Positions 43,316-52,626 are shown, counted from the stretch's first letter. The stretch: DNA of 64,000 nucleotides from an uncultured Bulleidia sp. (GCA_947087645.1 CAMUDN010000003.1:1-64000); one strand, 5' to 3'. Notes: generated by a model not told the origin, from the letters alone. Numbers and translations are program-made.

Positions 43316-43747
43316 ATGTTATCAATGAGTCAAATTCTTTTACCATTTATGGCAGTTGTTTTAGTTGTTGGACCTTTATGGTTGATTATTCGCTATGGTG
43401 TTAATAAATTAAATGTTAAAAAGAGAATATTAACCCAAGTTGCTTTATTTGCTGGTGTTTTTCTAACCACTATCATTGTGCAAGCAAATCAATTTGCATC
43501 TTTTGCAAGAGAAGCTACATCATCATCTAATAGTAATGCTGGTTTAGGGTTTATTGCCGCTGCAATTGCCGTAGCTGGATCTTCTTTAGGTGCTGGTTTA
43601 GCAGTTGCCAGTGCTGCACCAGCTGCTATTGGTGCAGTTAGTGAAGATGGTAATAATTTTGGTCGAGCAATTATTTTCGTTGCCCTTGGTGAAGGTGTTG
43701 CTATTTATGGTCTTTTAATTTCTATCTTGATTATTAATAAGCTTTAA
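43316..43747 (+). CDS. ntpK: V-type ATPase subunit K (rotor proteolipid)
   Basis: 143-residue rotor-ring subunit. The N-terminal half has two hydrophobic segments (about 6-26, 38-58) of no clear c-ring type; the C-terminal half is the c-type hairpin GLGFIAAAIAVAGSSLGAG ... ALGEGVAIYGLL. Its single ion-binding Glu is about residue 126 (LGEGV). The sodium-type ligands are missing: no Gln in the first helix of the hairpin, and Glu is followed by Gly, not Ser/Thr. Protons are therefore the more likely coupling ion; that is inference. Confidence 0.85.
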   Translation: MLSMSQILLPFMAVVLVVGPLWLIIRYGVNKLNVKKRILTQVALFAGVFLTTIIVQANQFASFAREATSSSNSNAGLGFIAAAIAVAGSSLGAGLAVASAAPAAIGAVSEDGNNFGRAIIFVALGEGVAIYGLLISILIINKL

Positions 43748-43752
43748 AAAAT

Positions 43753-44061
43753 ATGCGTGCCTATTGTATATCGGATAATATTGATACCAAAGTCGGATTA
43801 CGTTTAGCTGGTATTGAAGGCGTGGTATTACATGATAAAGAAGAGATTTTAAAAGAATTAAATAACAAAATAAAAGATCCACAAATAGCTATTATTTTTA
43901 TGACAACAAATGCCATTAATCAAGTGGCTGATGTGGTTGCTGAATGGAAAATGAAATTAAAAAAACCATTAATTGTTGAAATATCAGATCGTTATGGATC
44001 AGCTAAAATTAGTGAAAGAATTGATGGCTATATTAGTAGTGCCATTGGTTTGAAATTATAG
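43753..44061 (+). CDS. ntpG: V-type ATPase subunit F
   Basis: 102-residue small Rossmann-like protein of the central stalk. Seen: AYCISDNIDTKVGLRLAGIEG at the start and IIFMTTNAINQVADV, KKPLIVEISDRYGS, which match the V/A ATPase F-subunit pattern. There is no Shine-Dalgarno sequence in the 5-base gap after ntpK, so translation is probably coupled to it. Confidence 0.85.
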   Translation: MRAYCISDNIDTKVGLRLAGIEGVVLHDKEEILKELNNKIKDPQIAIIFMTTNAINQVADVVAEWKMKLKKPLIVEISDRYGSAKISERIDGYISSAIGLKL

Positions 44062-44068
44062 GAGGGAT

Positions 44069-44665
44069 ATGGAAGATTACGAAAAGAAAATCTTGGATGC
44101 AATTTATAAAGATGTCCAAGCAGAATCCCAATTAGTTTTAGAAGAGCTTAATAGTGAAGTTGAAAAAATGCATAATGAGCAATTGTCAATTTTTAAAAAA
44201 AGCTTAGAAAAAGAAACGGAACATTATTGTGAAAAAGAAATAAATGATTTAAGAATTGCTGCTGCTAATAAAAAATCACAAGTTAAATTTGATTATATGC
44301 AGCAATTGTTAAACATTCGTTTACAATACATTAAAGAAATTTTAAATGAAGTAGAAAAAGAATTACAAGAATTTGTTAAAAGTGCTAAATATGAGCAATA
44401 TTTAAGTGAGAATTTGAAACAAACACCAGTCAAAGAAAGTGGTTATTTTGTTGTGCGTAAAGAAGATGTTAAATTAATGCAAGCTTTATTAGACGAAAAA
44501 GGATGGCACAATAAAATACAAGTAGCCTACTTTCAATTTGGTGGATATTGCTATATTGATGAAAAACAAGGTTTGGAATATAGTTGTGATTTAAAAGAAA
44601 AATTAGAAGATAGTTTAGAATGGTTTAAATCACATTCCGGCTTTATTTTGGAAGGAAAGGAGTAA
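44069..44665 (+). CDS. ntpE: V-type ATPase subunit E (peripheral stalk)
   Basis: 198 residues: a long N-terminal coiled coil (about 1-115, EEKILDAIYKDVQAES-like charged helix) and a small C-terminal domain with GYFVVRKEDVKLMQALLDE and GGYCYIDEKQGLEYSCDL, which is the E-subunit layout. It forms the peripheral stalk with the G/H subunit. GGAGGG upstream. Confidence 0.85.
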   Translation: MEDYEKKILDAIYKDVQAESQLVLEELNSEVEKMHNEQLSIFKKSLEKETEHYCEKEINDLRIAAANKKSQVKFDYMQQLLNIRLQYIKEILNEVEKELQEFVKSAKYEQYLSENLKQTPVKESGYFVVRKEDVKLMQALLDEKGWHNKIQVAYFQFGGYCYIDEKQGLEYSCDLKEKLEDSLEWFKSHSGFILEGKE

Positions 44666-44667
44666 CT

Positions 44668-46416
44668 ATGGCTGAAATTTATTCCATTAATGGCTCCGTT
44701 GTTTCAGTTTTAGAAACTGAAGCATTTGCAATGAAAGAAATGGTTAGAGTTGGTAAACAAGGATTGTTAGGCGAAGTTATTCGTATTGATGAAAAGCAAA
44801 CAATGATCCAAGTTTATGAATCAACTGTTGGTTTACAACGTGGTGAACCAGTTAAAGGTACAGGAAGTTTATTGAATGCCAGCTTAGGTCCTGGTATTCT
44901 AGGAAATATCTTTGATGGTATTGAGCGTCCACTGGTAACAATTCAAGAACAACAAGGTCCTTTTATTGCAGCTGGTGAACCAATTCCTTCTTTAAATATT
45001 GAGAAAAAATGGGATGTTACAGTTGAAGTTAAAGAAGGTGATCATCTTTCAGAAGGAGCTATCTTTGCTCGCTGTCCGGAAACTTCTTTAATTGAACATC
45101 GCTGTTTAGTCCCAATTGGCATGAGTGGCACAGTAGTTAAAGTACAAAAAAATGGTGCTTATACTGTGCAAGATAAAATTATTGATCTTAAATTAGATAA
45201 AGATAATACGATTGTATCATTGACAATGGAACAAAAATGGCCAATTCGTAATCCGCGACCAATTAAGAAAAGAGAACGAATTCAAATTCCATTAATTACT
45301 GGGCAACGTGTTATTGATACATTATTTCCATTAGCTAAGGGTGGTTCGGCAGCTATTCCAGGTGGCTTTGGAGCTGGTAAAACAATGATGCAGCATCAAA
45401 TAGCTAAGTGGTGTGATGCGGATATCATTATTTATGTTGGTTGTGGTGAACGTGGTAATGAAATGACGCAAGTACTTGAAGAGTTTGCGGAACTTGTCGA
45501 TCCAAAGAGCAATCGTCCGTTACTTGATCGAACTTGTTTGATTGCTAATACATCAAATATGCCAGTAGCTGCTCGTGAAGCATCTATATATACAGGTGTA
45601 ACCATTGCTGAATATTATCGTGATATGGGTTATCATGTTGCTTTAATGGCTGATAGTACATCACGTTGGGCAGAAGCTTTACGGGAAATTTCAGGACGTT
45701 TGGAAGAAATGCCGGCTGAAGAAGGATTCCCATCTTACTTACCTAGTCGTATTGCTCAATTCTATGAGCGGGCAGGAATGGTTGAAACATTAAATGGTCA
45801 ACAAGGATCTGTTTCATTAATTGGAGCTGTCTCACCACAGGGAGCTGATTTTTCTGAACCAGTCACACAAAATACACGGCGTTTCGTGCGTTGTTTCTGG
45901 GCCTTAGATAAGAGCTTAGCTTATGCAAGACATTATCCTGCTGTTAACTGGAATGATAGTTATTCAGAGTATATAAGTGATTTATCAGCTTACTATGATC
46001 ATGAAATAGACCGTGATTTTCTTGATTTAAGAGAAGAAATTCAGCAAATTTTACATGAAGAAGGTCGTTTGATGGAAATAGTTCGCTTAATTGGTTCAGA
46101 TGTATTACCAGATGATCAAAAATTATTATTGGAAATGGCACGGGTTGTACGGGTTGGTTATTTACAGCAAAATTCATTCCATAAAGATGATACTTATGTA
46201 CCAATGTCAAAACAATTGAAAATGTTACAAGTTATTCATTATTTAAATAAAGCTTGTTTACCATTGATTCAAAAACATATTCCCGTGTCACTGATTCTTA
46301 AAACAGGTATTTTTGAAGAAGTTATTAAGATGAAATATACCGTACCAAATGATCATATTGAGTTGTTAGATGGTTTTAAAGAAAAAATTGATGCCGCATT
46401 AGCGACAATAAGATAG
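44668..46416 (+). CDS. ntpA: V-type ATPase catalytic subunit A
   Basis: 582-residue catalytic subunit. P-loop GGFGAGKTMMQHQIAK (about residues 232-247), the non-homologous region before it with CLVPIGMSGTV, VGCGERGNEMTQVLEEF, and ADSTSRWAEALREISGRLEEMPAEEGFP with the catalytic Glu and Arg residues. Length is typical. AAGGAG upstream, three bases after ntpE. Confidence 0.97.
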   Translation: MAEIYSINGSVVSVLETEAFAMKEMVRVGKQGLLGEVIRIDEKQTMIQVYESTVGLQRGEPVKGTGSLLNASLGPGILGNIFDGIERPLVTIQEQQGPFIAAGEPIPSLNIEKKWDVTVEVKEGDHLSEGAIFARCPETSLIEHRCLVPIGMSGTVVKVQKNGAYTVQDKIIDLKLDKDNTIVSLTMEQKWPIRNPRPIKKRERIQIPLITGQRVIDTLFPLAKGGSAAIPGGFGAGKTMMQHQIAKWCDADIIIYVGCGERGNEMTQVLEEFAELVDPKSNRPLLDRTCLIANTSNMPVAAREASIYTGVTIAEYYRDMGYHVALMADSTSRWAEALREISGRLEEMPAEEGFPSYLPSRIAQFYERAGMVETLNGQQGSVSLIGAVSPQGADFSEPVTQNTRRFVRCFWALDKSLAYARHYPAVNWNDSYSEYISDLSAYYDHEIDRDFLDLREEIQQILHEEGRLMEIVRLIGSDVLPDDQKLLLEMARVVRVGYLQQNSFHKDDTYVPMSKQLKMLQVIHYLNKACLPLIQKHIPVSLILKTGIFEEVIKMKYTVPNDHIELLDGFKEKIDAALATIR

Positions 46417-46425
46417 GAGGTGCCC

Positions 46426-47841
46426 ATGAGTATTCAAAAATTAGGATTATCCCAAATTCGTGGATCATTAATTGCTTTAGATCATTGTGAGGGAGTCAGT
46501 AATGAAGAAATGGTCCAAATTCAATTAAAAGATGGTCGCCGTTGTTCTGGTCGTGTTGTCCAAATTCAAGCTGATAAAGCTATTGTTCAGGTTTTTGAAG
46601 GAACAGATGAATTTTCAAAGACAAATACGAAAACTAAATTTTTAGGTCATGCTATGGAATTAGGTGTTTCATCAGAAATTTTAGGTCGTGTTTTTAATGG
46701 TCTTGGTGAGCCAATTGATAATTTAGGTCCTGTTTTTGTCAAAAAATATGAAGATGTAAATGGTCGTCCTTTAAATCCTGTATCAAGACAATATCCACGT
46801 AATTATATTAATACCGGTATTTCAGCTATTGATGGTTTGAATACCTTGATTCGGGGTCAGAAATTACCTATTTTCTCGGGTTCGGGTTTGCCTCATGACC
46901 AATTAGCTATTCAGATTGTCCGTCAGGCTCATTTAAGTGGTGAGGATGCAGAAAATTTCTGTATTGTGTTTGGGGCAATGGGTGTTAAAAAAGATGTTGC
47001 CGATTTGTTTCAAAAATCATTTGCTGAAACAGGTGTTATGGAAAAAGTATGTATGTATCTAAATTTGGCTGACGATCCTATCTTGGAAAGAATTATGACA
47101 CCAAGAGTAGCTTTGACAGCAGCTGAATATTTAGCTTTTGAAGAACATCGTAATGTACTTGTTATTTTAACGGATATGACTTCTTATTGTGAAGCTGTTC
47201 GTGAGTTCTCAAGTACTTCAGGTGAAATTCCATCGCGTAAAGGATATCCTGGTTATCTATATTCTGACTTAGCTTCTTTATATGAAAGAGCAGGTATTAT
47301 TCATGGTGGTAAAGGTTCAGTTACACAGATTCCTATTTTAACTATGCCAAATGATGATATTACTCATCCCGTACCAGATTTAACAGGATATATTACGGAA
47401 GGTCAAATTGTTTTGGATCGTGATTTATTTTTGAATGGTATTCAACCACCAATTGGTATTTTATCTTCACTGTCAAGATTAATGAAAGATGGTATTGGTG
47501 AGGGATATACTCGGAAAGACCATCAAGCAGTTGCCAATCAGTTGTTTGCATCTTATTCAAGAGTACAAGAAGCACGTTCATTAGCATCTGTAATTGGTGA
47601 AGATGAACTTTCTGAAACAGATCAGTTATTAATGAAATTTGGTCGTGAAGTAGAAGAAGTGTTTATCGGTCAAAAGAATGATAATCGTTCAATTGTTGAA
47701 ACATTAGATTTAGCTTGGGCTTTATTATCACTCTTGCCAAAGGAAGCCTTGGATCGTTTGGATGATACATTAATTAAAGAATATTATCATCCTGAAACAG
47801 CCCAAAATATAATCAGTTTAGCTAAAAAAGGAGTTAACTAA
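46426..47841 (+). CDS. ntpB: V-type ATPase regulatory subunit B
   Basis: 471-residue non-catalytic partner of subunit A. It shows the B-subunit pattern where the P-loop is replaced by FSGSGLPHDQLAIQI, plus LTDMTSYCEAVREFSS and GYPGYLYSDLASLYERAG. Start is ATG 46426 after AGGAGG (46415-46420); a GTG at 46420 is part of that site. Overlaps ntpD by one base. Confidence 0.96.
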   Translation: MSIQKLGLSQIRGSLIALDHCEGVSNEEMVQIQLKDGRRCSGRVVQIQADKAIVQVFEGTDEFSKTNTKTKFLGHAMELGVSSEILGRVFNGLGEPIDNLGPVFVKKYEDVNGRPLNPVSRQYPRNYINTGISAIDGLNTLIRGQKLPIFSGSGLPHDQLAIQIVRQAHLSGEDAENFCIVFGAMGVKKDVADLFQKSFAETGVMEKVCMYLNLADDPILERIMTPRVALTAAEYLAFEEHRNVLVILTDMTSYCEAVREFSSTSGEIPSRKGYPGYLYSDLASLYERAGIIHGGKGSVTQIPILTMPNDDITHPVPDLTGYITEGQIVLDRDLFLNGIQPPIGILSSLSRLMKDGIGEGYTRKDHQAVANQLFASYSRVQEARSLASVIGEDELSETDQLLMKFGREVEEVFIGQKNDNRSIVETLDLAWALLSLLPKEALDRLDDTLIKEYYHPETAQNIISLAKKGVN

Positions 47842-48464
47842 TGGCGACACAAATGCCGATGACAAAAGGTAATTTATTACGTTTAAAAAAGTCATATGCT
47901 TTAGCTAAAAATGGATATGATTTAATGGATCGTAAACGTAATATATTAATTAAAGAAATGATGGCATTAGTTGAAAAAGTGAAGTTACTTCGTGATGAAA
48001 TTCATTCTTCTTATGAGGTTGGTTATTATCTTTTACAACAGGCAAATATGTCATCGGGTATTATTTCTTCGATTGCCGATCAAGTTAATGTAGAAGATGA
48101 AATTGAATTAACATATCGTTCAGTTATGGGTGTTGAAATTCCTAATGTTATTTATCATTCAAAAGAAACAAATGAAATTCCTTATAGTTTTCAAAATACA
48201 TCTTCACGTATTGATGAAGCTTATTTACAATTTCAAAAAGTTAAAGCTATTTCATATTCTCTTGCTGAAGTAGATAATGCTGTTTATCGTTTAGCAGCTG
48301 CTATAGCTCAAACACAGAAAAGAGCTAATGCTTTAAAAAATGTTGTTATACCACGTCTTTTTGCTCAAATTAATTTAATTAGTTCTGCTTTAGAAGAAAA
48401 AGAAAGGGAAGAATTTTCACGTTTGAAAGTTATTAAAGCCCAGAAGGAGAAAAGCAACAAATGA
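47841..48464 (+). CDS. ntpD: V-type ATPase subunit D (central rotor shaft)
   Basis: 207-residue coiled-coil shaft. MPMTKGNLLRLKKSYALAKNGYDLMDRKRNILIKEM is split here by function: the first and last long helices (about 5-75 and 135-200) form the coil, and RRINALE-type segment TQKRANALKNVVIPRL marks the family. TAATG overlap with ntpB and ATGA overlap with the glycosyltransferase. Confidence 0.93.
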   Translation: MATQMPMTKGNLLRLKKSYALAKNGYDLMDRKRNILIKEMMALVEKVKLLRDEIHSSYEVGYYLLQQANMSSGIISSIADQVNVEDEIELTYRSVMGVEIPNVIYHSKETNEIPYSFQNTSSRIDEAYLQFQKVKAISYSLAEVDNAVYRLAAAIAQTQKRANALKNVVIPRLFAQINLISSALEEKEREEFSRLKVIKAQKEKSNK

Positions 48465-49468
48465 AGATCCTTCTTTATTTTGAAGGACAGGATGCATTGT
48501 CAAAATCTGGTATTGGTCGTGCTTTAGAGCATCAAATGCGGGCATTAACTAGTCAAAATATAGCATATACGACAGATCCTTGGGATGATGACTATGATAT
48601 TTTACATATTAATACATGGGGAATGAATTCAGCTGCCATTATTCATCATGCCCGAAAAATGCATAAAAAAGTTATTTATCATGCACATAGTACAATGGAG
48701 GATTTTTGTAATTCATTTACCCTTTCTAATTTGCTTGCTCCCTTTGTTAAGATTCGTTTAATTGATCTTTATCGACAAGCAGATGTAATTATTACGCCAA
48801 CGCCATATTCTAAATCTTTATTACAAAAATATGGTTTAAAACAAAAAATCTATGCTATATCAAATGGTATTGATTTAGAACGATATGCCTATAATAAAGA
48901 AAAAGTACATCTTTATCGCAACTATTTTAACTTAAATGAAAAACAAAAAGTAATCATTGGCGTTGGTTTACTTTTTAAACGCAAAGGAATTTTAGATTTT
49001 ATTGCTATTGCAAGAAAGTTACCACAATATAAATTTATTTGGTTTGGTGATATTTCAAAATTAATTATTCCTCCTGAAATTACTTTAGCTATTCAAGAAG
49101 CACCAGAGAATTGTCTTTTTCCTGGTTATGTTAAAGGGTCAATTATCGAAGGGGCGTATCAAGCGTGTGATTGTTTCTTTTTTCCTAGCTATGAGGAAAC
49201 AGAAGGAATTGTTGTTTTAGAAGCTTTAGCTTCTAAGCAAGCAGTATTATTGCGTGATATTGGTTGTTATAAGCCATGGCTAAAAGATGGTCAAAATGTT
49301 TATATGGCTAGTACAAATGACGAATTCATTAATAAATTAACAGGTATTGTAGAAAAAAAATTACCAGATCTTAGTGAACAAGGATATTTAGTTGCTAAAG
49401 AAAGAAGAATACAAGAAATAGGTAAACAATTAAAAGCTGTTTATGAAGCAGTTTTAAAAGGTATATAG
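48461..49468 (+). CDS. Family 4 glycosyltransferase, probably membrane glycolipid synthesis
   Basis: 335 residues with a GT-B fold: N-terminal MKILLYFEGQDALSKSGIGR with the sugar-acceptor glycine loop, HAHSTMEDF, a linker around 130-150 (AISNGIDLERY), and the nucleotide-sugar region PSYEETEGIVVLEALAS with the E-x7-E motif. The sequence resembles GTs that extend glucosyl-diacylglycerol (CpoA/LafB/BgsA type), and the next genes are a flippase-like protein and a MGlcDAG-synthase-like GT, which supports that role. It is attached to the V-ATPase operon by an ATGA overlap and closed by a terminator. Donor and acceptor are not provable here. Confidence 0.75.
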   Translation: MKILLYFEGQDALSKSGIGRALEHQMRALTSQNIAYTTDPWDDDYDILHINTWGMNSAAIIHHARKMHKKVIYHAHSTMEDFCNSFTLSNLLAPFVKIRLIDLYRQADVIITPTPYSKSLLQKYGLKQKIYAISNGIDLERYAYNKEKVHLYRNYFNLNEKQKVIIGVGLLFKRKGILDFIAIARKLPQYKFIWFGDISKLIIPPEITLAIQEAPENCLFPGYVKGSIIEGAYQACDCFFFPSYEETEGIVVLEALASKQAVLLRDIGCYKPWLKDGQNVYMASTNDEFINKLTGIVEKKLPDLSEQGYLVAKERRIQEIGKQLKAVYEAVLKGI

Positions 49469-49470
49469 TT

Positions 49471-49502
49471 AAAAAGAAGTGTATTTAAGACACTTCTTTT
49501 TT
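49471..49502 (+). terminator. Terminator of the V-ATPase/glycosyltransferase operon
   Basis: AAAAAGAAGTGT (49471-49482) pairs with ACACTTCTTTTT (49490-49501) around a 7-base loop, ending in a T-run. Confidence 0.82.
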
Positions 49503-49577
49503 AATGTGTTTGTTAATATGTACTTTGTGAGATACGATATTTATTATTCTAATCCATTTAAAAAGGTCAAATAATAG

Positions 49578-49583
49578 TATAAT
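49578..49583 (+). promoter_or_regulatory. -10 element directly before the flippase-like gene
   Basis: TATAAT eight bases before ATG 49592. No Shine-Dalgarno sequence lies between them, so the mRNA may be leaderless. The -35 region is poor. Confidence 0.5.
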
Positions 49584-49591
49584 ATATACGT

Positions 49592-50635
49592 ATGTTCAAG
49601 TATCTGAAAAACTTATTTAAAAACACAATCTTTAACATTTGTTTAATCTTTTTTTTAACTGGTTTTGTTTTTTATATTACTTTAAAAGATCATTATCATG
49701 ATGTTATTAATTACTTGAATAGTGCAAATCCATGGTATTTACTTTTACTATTTATTTTATTATTCATTGATAAAGCTTTATTAGGCAAAGGATTAGCTTT
49801 AGAAGTACAAGTTAGTAATAAACATTATCGTTTTAGGGAAGGTTTAGTTAATGCTTACATAGCTGGTCTTTTTAATAATATTACTCCGGGTGCATCTGGT
49901 GGTCAGCTTGCACAACTTTATATTTTTCGTAAACAAGGTGTATGCATGGAAAGTGCGGTTGGTGTTTTATGGTTAGATTTCATTGTTTATCAAATAACAA
50001 TGATTATTTTTGTTCTTTTTTTATTAATAGCTCGTTTCAGTTATTTTTATTATGAGCATTCTTCTTTTTTTCTTATAGTTATAGCTGGTTTTATGGTTGC
50101 TTTGAGTATTATTGTATTTCTTTTTTTAGTTGTTAAATCAAAGCGTTTTTATACTTGGCTTACTACACGTGGTGTTTTTATTGCTTATAAATTTCACTTT
50201 GTTAAAAATATTGATACGACAGTTCAAAAAATAAATATGATAATTGATAATGTAGCTAAAGAGATATTGATTTTACATCAAAATCATAATTTAATTTATC
50301 AATTAATTATCATTAATGTTTTGCGTTTTATGATTCTATATAGTGTTCCTATTTTTTGTGCATTGGCTTTGAACATTCCTTTTAAATTAATTAATATAGT
50401 TGATATGTTTGCTTTAAGTTCTTTTGTATCAATGGTTAATGCTTTTTTACCAATGCCAGGGAGTAGTGGTGGAACAGAAGCAACTTTCATATTAATGTTT
50501 TCAACTATTTTCAATTCTATTCAGGCAACCTCTATTATGATATTATGGCGTTTATCAACTTTTTACTTATCTTTAATTATGGGTTCGCTTGTCTTTTTGC
50601 TAGTCAAAATGTTTAAAATAGGAAAGGAAGTCTAA
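49592..50635 (+). CDS. UPF0104/LafC-like flippase-type membrane protein
   Basis: 347-residue polytopic protein of the lysyl-PG-synthase transmembrane/UPF0104 (YbhN) family. About eight membrane segments; the family hallmarks are NNITPGASGGQLAQLY (about 90-105) and the late MPGSSGGTEATFI (about 287-299). Relatives next to glycolipid glycosyltransferases (LafC type) have been linked to moving or making glycolipid anchors for lipoteichoic acid. No lysyl-transferase domain is attached. It starts 123 bases after a terminator without a ribosome site, and ends 2 bases before the GT-RecX gene, so the two are co-transcribed. Confidence 0.82.
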   Translation: MFKYLKNLFKNTIFNICLIFFLTGFVFYITLKDHYHDVINYLNSANPWYLLLLFILLFIDKALLGKGLALEVQVSNKHYRFREGLVNAYIAGLFNNITPGASGGQLAQLYIFRKQGVCMESAVGVLWLDFIVYQITMIIFVLFLLIARFSYFYYEHSSFFLIVIAGFMVALSIIVFLFLVVKSKRFYTWLTTRGVFIAYKFHFVKNIDTTVQKINMIIDNVAKEILILHQNHNLIYQLIIINVLRFMILYSVPIFCALALNIPFKLINIVDMFALSSFVSMVNAFLPMPGSSGGTEATFILMFSTIFNSIQATSIMILWRLSTFYLSLIMGSLVFLLVKMFKIGKEV

Positions 50636-50637
50636 AT

Positions 50638-52626
50638 ATGCGAATCGGATTATTTTCTGATACCTTTGTGCCGGAAATTAACGGGGTAGCAAATTCTACA
50701 TATATTTTATTTCAAGAATTAAAAAAACATGGACATGATGTCTATGTTATTACAACAAATAATACAAAAGATAATTTTATTTGGAATGAAGAACATGATA
50801 TTTTACGTTTAAATGGAATTCAATTAAAATTTTTATATGGATATATTATGACTTCACCATTTCATGCTGAAGTTTTAGAAATTGTACGATCTTTAAAATT
50901 AGAAATAATTCATGCTCAAACCGAATTTGGTATTGGTATATTTGCCCGTATTTGTGCTAAACAGCTAAATGTACCATTAGTATCAACTTATCATACAACA
51001 TATGAAGATTACACTCACTATATTAATTTTATACACTCTAAGATGCTTGATGAAGTAGCTAAGCTTTCAGTTGCTAAACTTTCTAAAATGTATGGTGAAA
51101 GTTCTCAAGAAGTGATTGCTCCATCACAAAAAACCAAAGAAATGCTACAAAAATATGGTATTAAAAAACCGATTACGGTTATTCCAACAGGTCTTGATTT
51201 AGCTTGTTTTAATCCAGCATATTTTGATGATACAAAAAGAATAGAAATTAGAAAGAAATATGGTTTTTCTTTACAAAGACCAATTATTATTTATGTTGGT
51301 CGCTTAGCTAAAGAAAAAGCAATTGATTTAGTAATTGATGGTTTTCAAATAGCTCATAATGAGGGAGCTCAAAGTCAATTAGTTATCGTTGGCTCAGGTC
51401 CAGATTTTGATAAATTGAAGAAGATGGTTTTTGATATGCAACTTCAAAAGGAAGTTATTTTTACAGGACCAATCAAACGAGAATTTGTTCCAGACTTATA
51501 TCGTAGTGCTAATTGTTTTGTTTCGGCATCTTTATCGGAAACACAAGGCATGACATTTATCGAAGCTTTAGCTTCTGGTTTACCTTTAATGGCACGTAAA
51601 GATGAAGTATTAAATAATTTATTGGTTGTTGATAAAACAGGTTGGTATTTTGATGATGCTCAATCATTAGCTCAAAAAATTAAGCAATTTGAAGCACTTA
51701 GTCAGCTTGCATATCAACAATATCGTAAAGATGCTATACAAAAAGCTAAAAATTATGATGCTGAAAATTTTTATCAAAAAGTAATATCTGTATATCAACG
51801 GGTAATTAAACAAACAAATGTTAAATATGAAATTCTACATGTCAGAATGAAGGATGATACTATTGAATTGTATTTACGTAATTCTAATGACGATGAAAGT
51901 CGATTATGTATATCAATAGATGATTATGATAAATATAGTTTGCATATACATGGCGTTTTAAATCAATATGACTATGAATTATTGAAACAAAAAGAAATAG
52001 AAATATTAGCTTACCAAGCTTGTTTAAGAAAGCTTGCCTTTAAAGACTATAGTCAAAAAGAGATTATTGATTGGTTAACTAAAAATAGTCATTGTTCATT
52101 GGAAAGCATTTGTTCGATTATTGAAAAATTGAATGAAAAAAAATACTTAAATGACGAACGTTATGCTTCTGAGCAAGTAAATAATTTATTTTTATCTTTA
52201 TTAGGTAAAAAAGAAATAAAACGTCGTTTAATTAAAAAAGGTATTGCGCAAGAATTAATAGATAAATTATTATCGGATAATACAATTGATGAAATTGAAT
52301 ATGCTTTAAAATATGCAAATAAATTAATTAAAAATAGTCATTATTCGTGTGCTAAAACAAAAGCCGTCATACAACAAAAATTATTTCAAAGAGGTTATAA
52401 CGAAGAAATAATTGATAAAGTAATGGAACGACTTGATTTTTCTTTGTCCATGGAGAGTGAACTAACAAGTTTAGCTAAATATGTGTTGAAAGCAAGTAAA
52501 AAATATAGTCGTAAATATCAAGGTCATGAATTACATGATCATATAGTTCGTTATTGTCTTAGTAAAGGGTATAGCATTGATGATATAAATAAAATCATTG
52601 ATGAAAGAAAGGATTTTTATGATTAA
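50638..52626 (+). CDS. Diacylglycerol glucosyltransferase fused to RecX
   Basis: One 662-residue frame with two unrelated parts. Residues 1 to about 392: GT-B glycosyltransferase starting MRIGLFSDTFVPEINGVANS, with HAQTEFGIG, STYHTTYEDYTHYI, VIPTGLDLACFNP, YVGRLAKEKAID and SLSETQGMTFIEALASGLP; this is the diacylglycerol 3-glucosyltransferase (MGlcDAG synthase, LafA/BgsB) pattern. Residues about 395-662: a complete RecX-like protein, its beta-rich start (YEILHVRMKDDTIELYL) followed by three-helix repeats including ACLRKLAFKDYSQKEIIDWL and KKYLNDERYASEQVNNLFL and GKKEIKRRLIKKGI. No stop or ribosome site separates them (the only internal candidate is Met404 at 51847, without a Shine-Dalgarno). 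RecX normally controls RecA. The fusion is the odd point. Confidence 0.82.
   Translation: MRIGLFSDTFVPEINGVANSTYILFQELKKHGHDVYVITTNNTKDNFIWNEEHDILRLNGIQLKFLYGYIMTSPFHAEVLEIVRSLKLEIIHAQTEFGIGIFARICAKQLNVPLVSTYHTTYEDYTHYINFIHSKMLDEVAKLSVAKLSKMYGESSQEVIAPSQKTKEMLQKYGIKKPITVIPTGLDLACFNPAYFDDTKRIEIRKKYGFSLQRPIIIYVGRLAKEKAIDLVIDGFQIAHNEGAQSQLVIVGSGPDFDKLKKMVFDMQLQKEVIFTGPIKREFVPDLYRSANCFVSASLSETQGMTFIEALASGLPLMARKDEVLNNLLVVDKTGWYFDDAQSLAQKIKQFEALSQLAYQQYRKDAIQKAKNYDAENFYQKVISVYQRVIKQTNVKYEILHVRMKDDTIELYLRNSNDDESRLCISIDDYDKYSLHIHGVLNQYDYELLKQKEIEILAYQACLRKLAFKDYSQKEIIDWLTKNSHCSLESICSIIEKLNEKKYLNDERYASEQVNNLFLSLLGKKEIKRRLIKKGIAQELIDKLLSDNTIDEIEYALKYANKLIKNSHYSCAKTKAVIQQKLFQRGYNEEIIDKVMERLDFSLSMESELTSLAKYVLKASKKYSRKYQGHELHDHIVRYCLSKGYSIDDINKIIDERKDFYD

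Noticed and set aside
51847..52626. RecX as a separate gene starting at Met404
   Set aside because: No ribosome site precedes 51847 and the beta-rich start of RecX begins upstream of this Met, so an in-frame fusion is the simpler reading.
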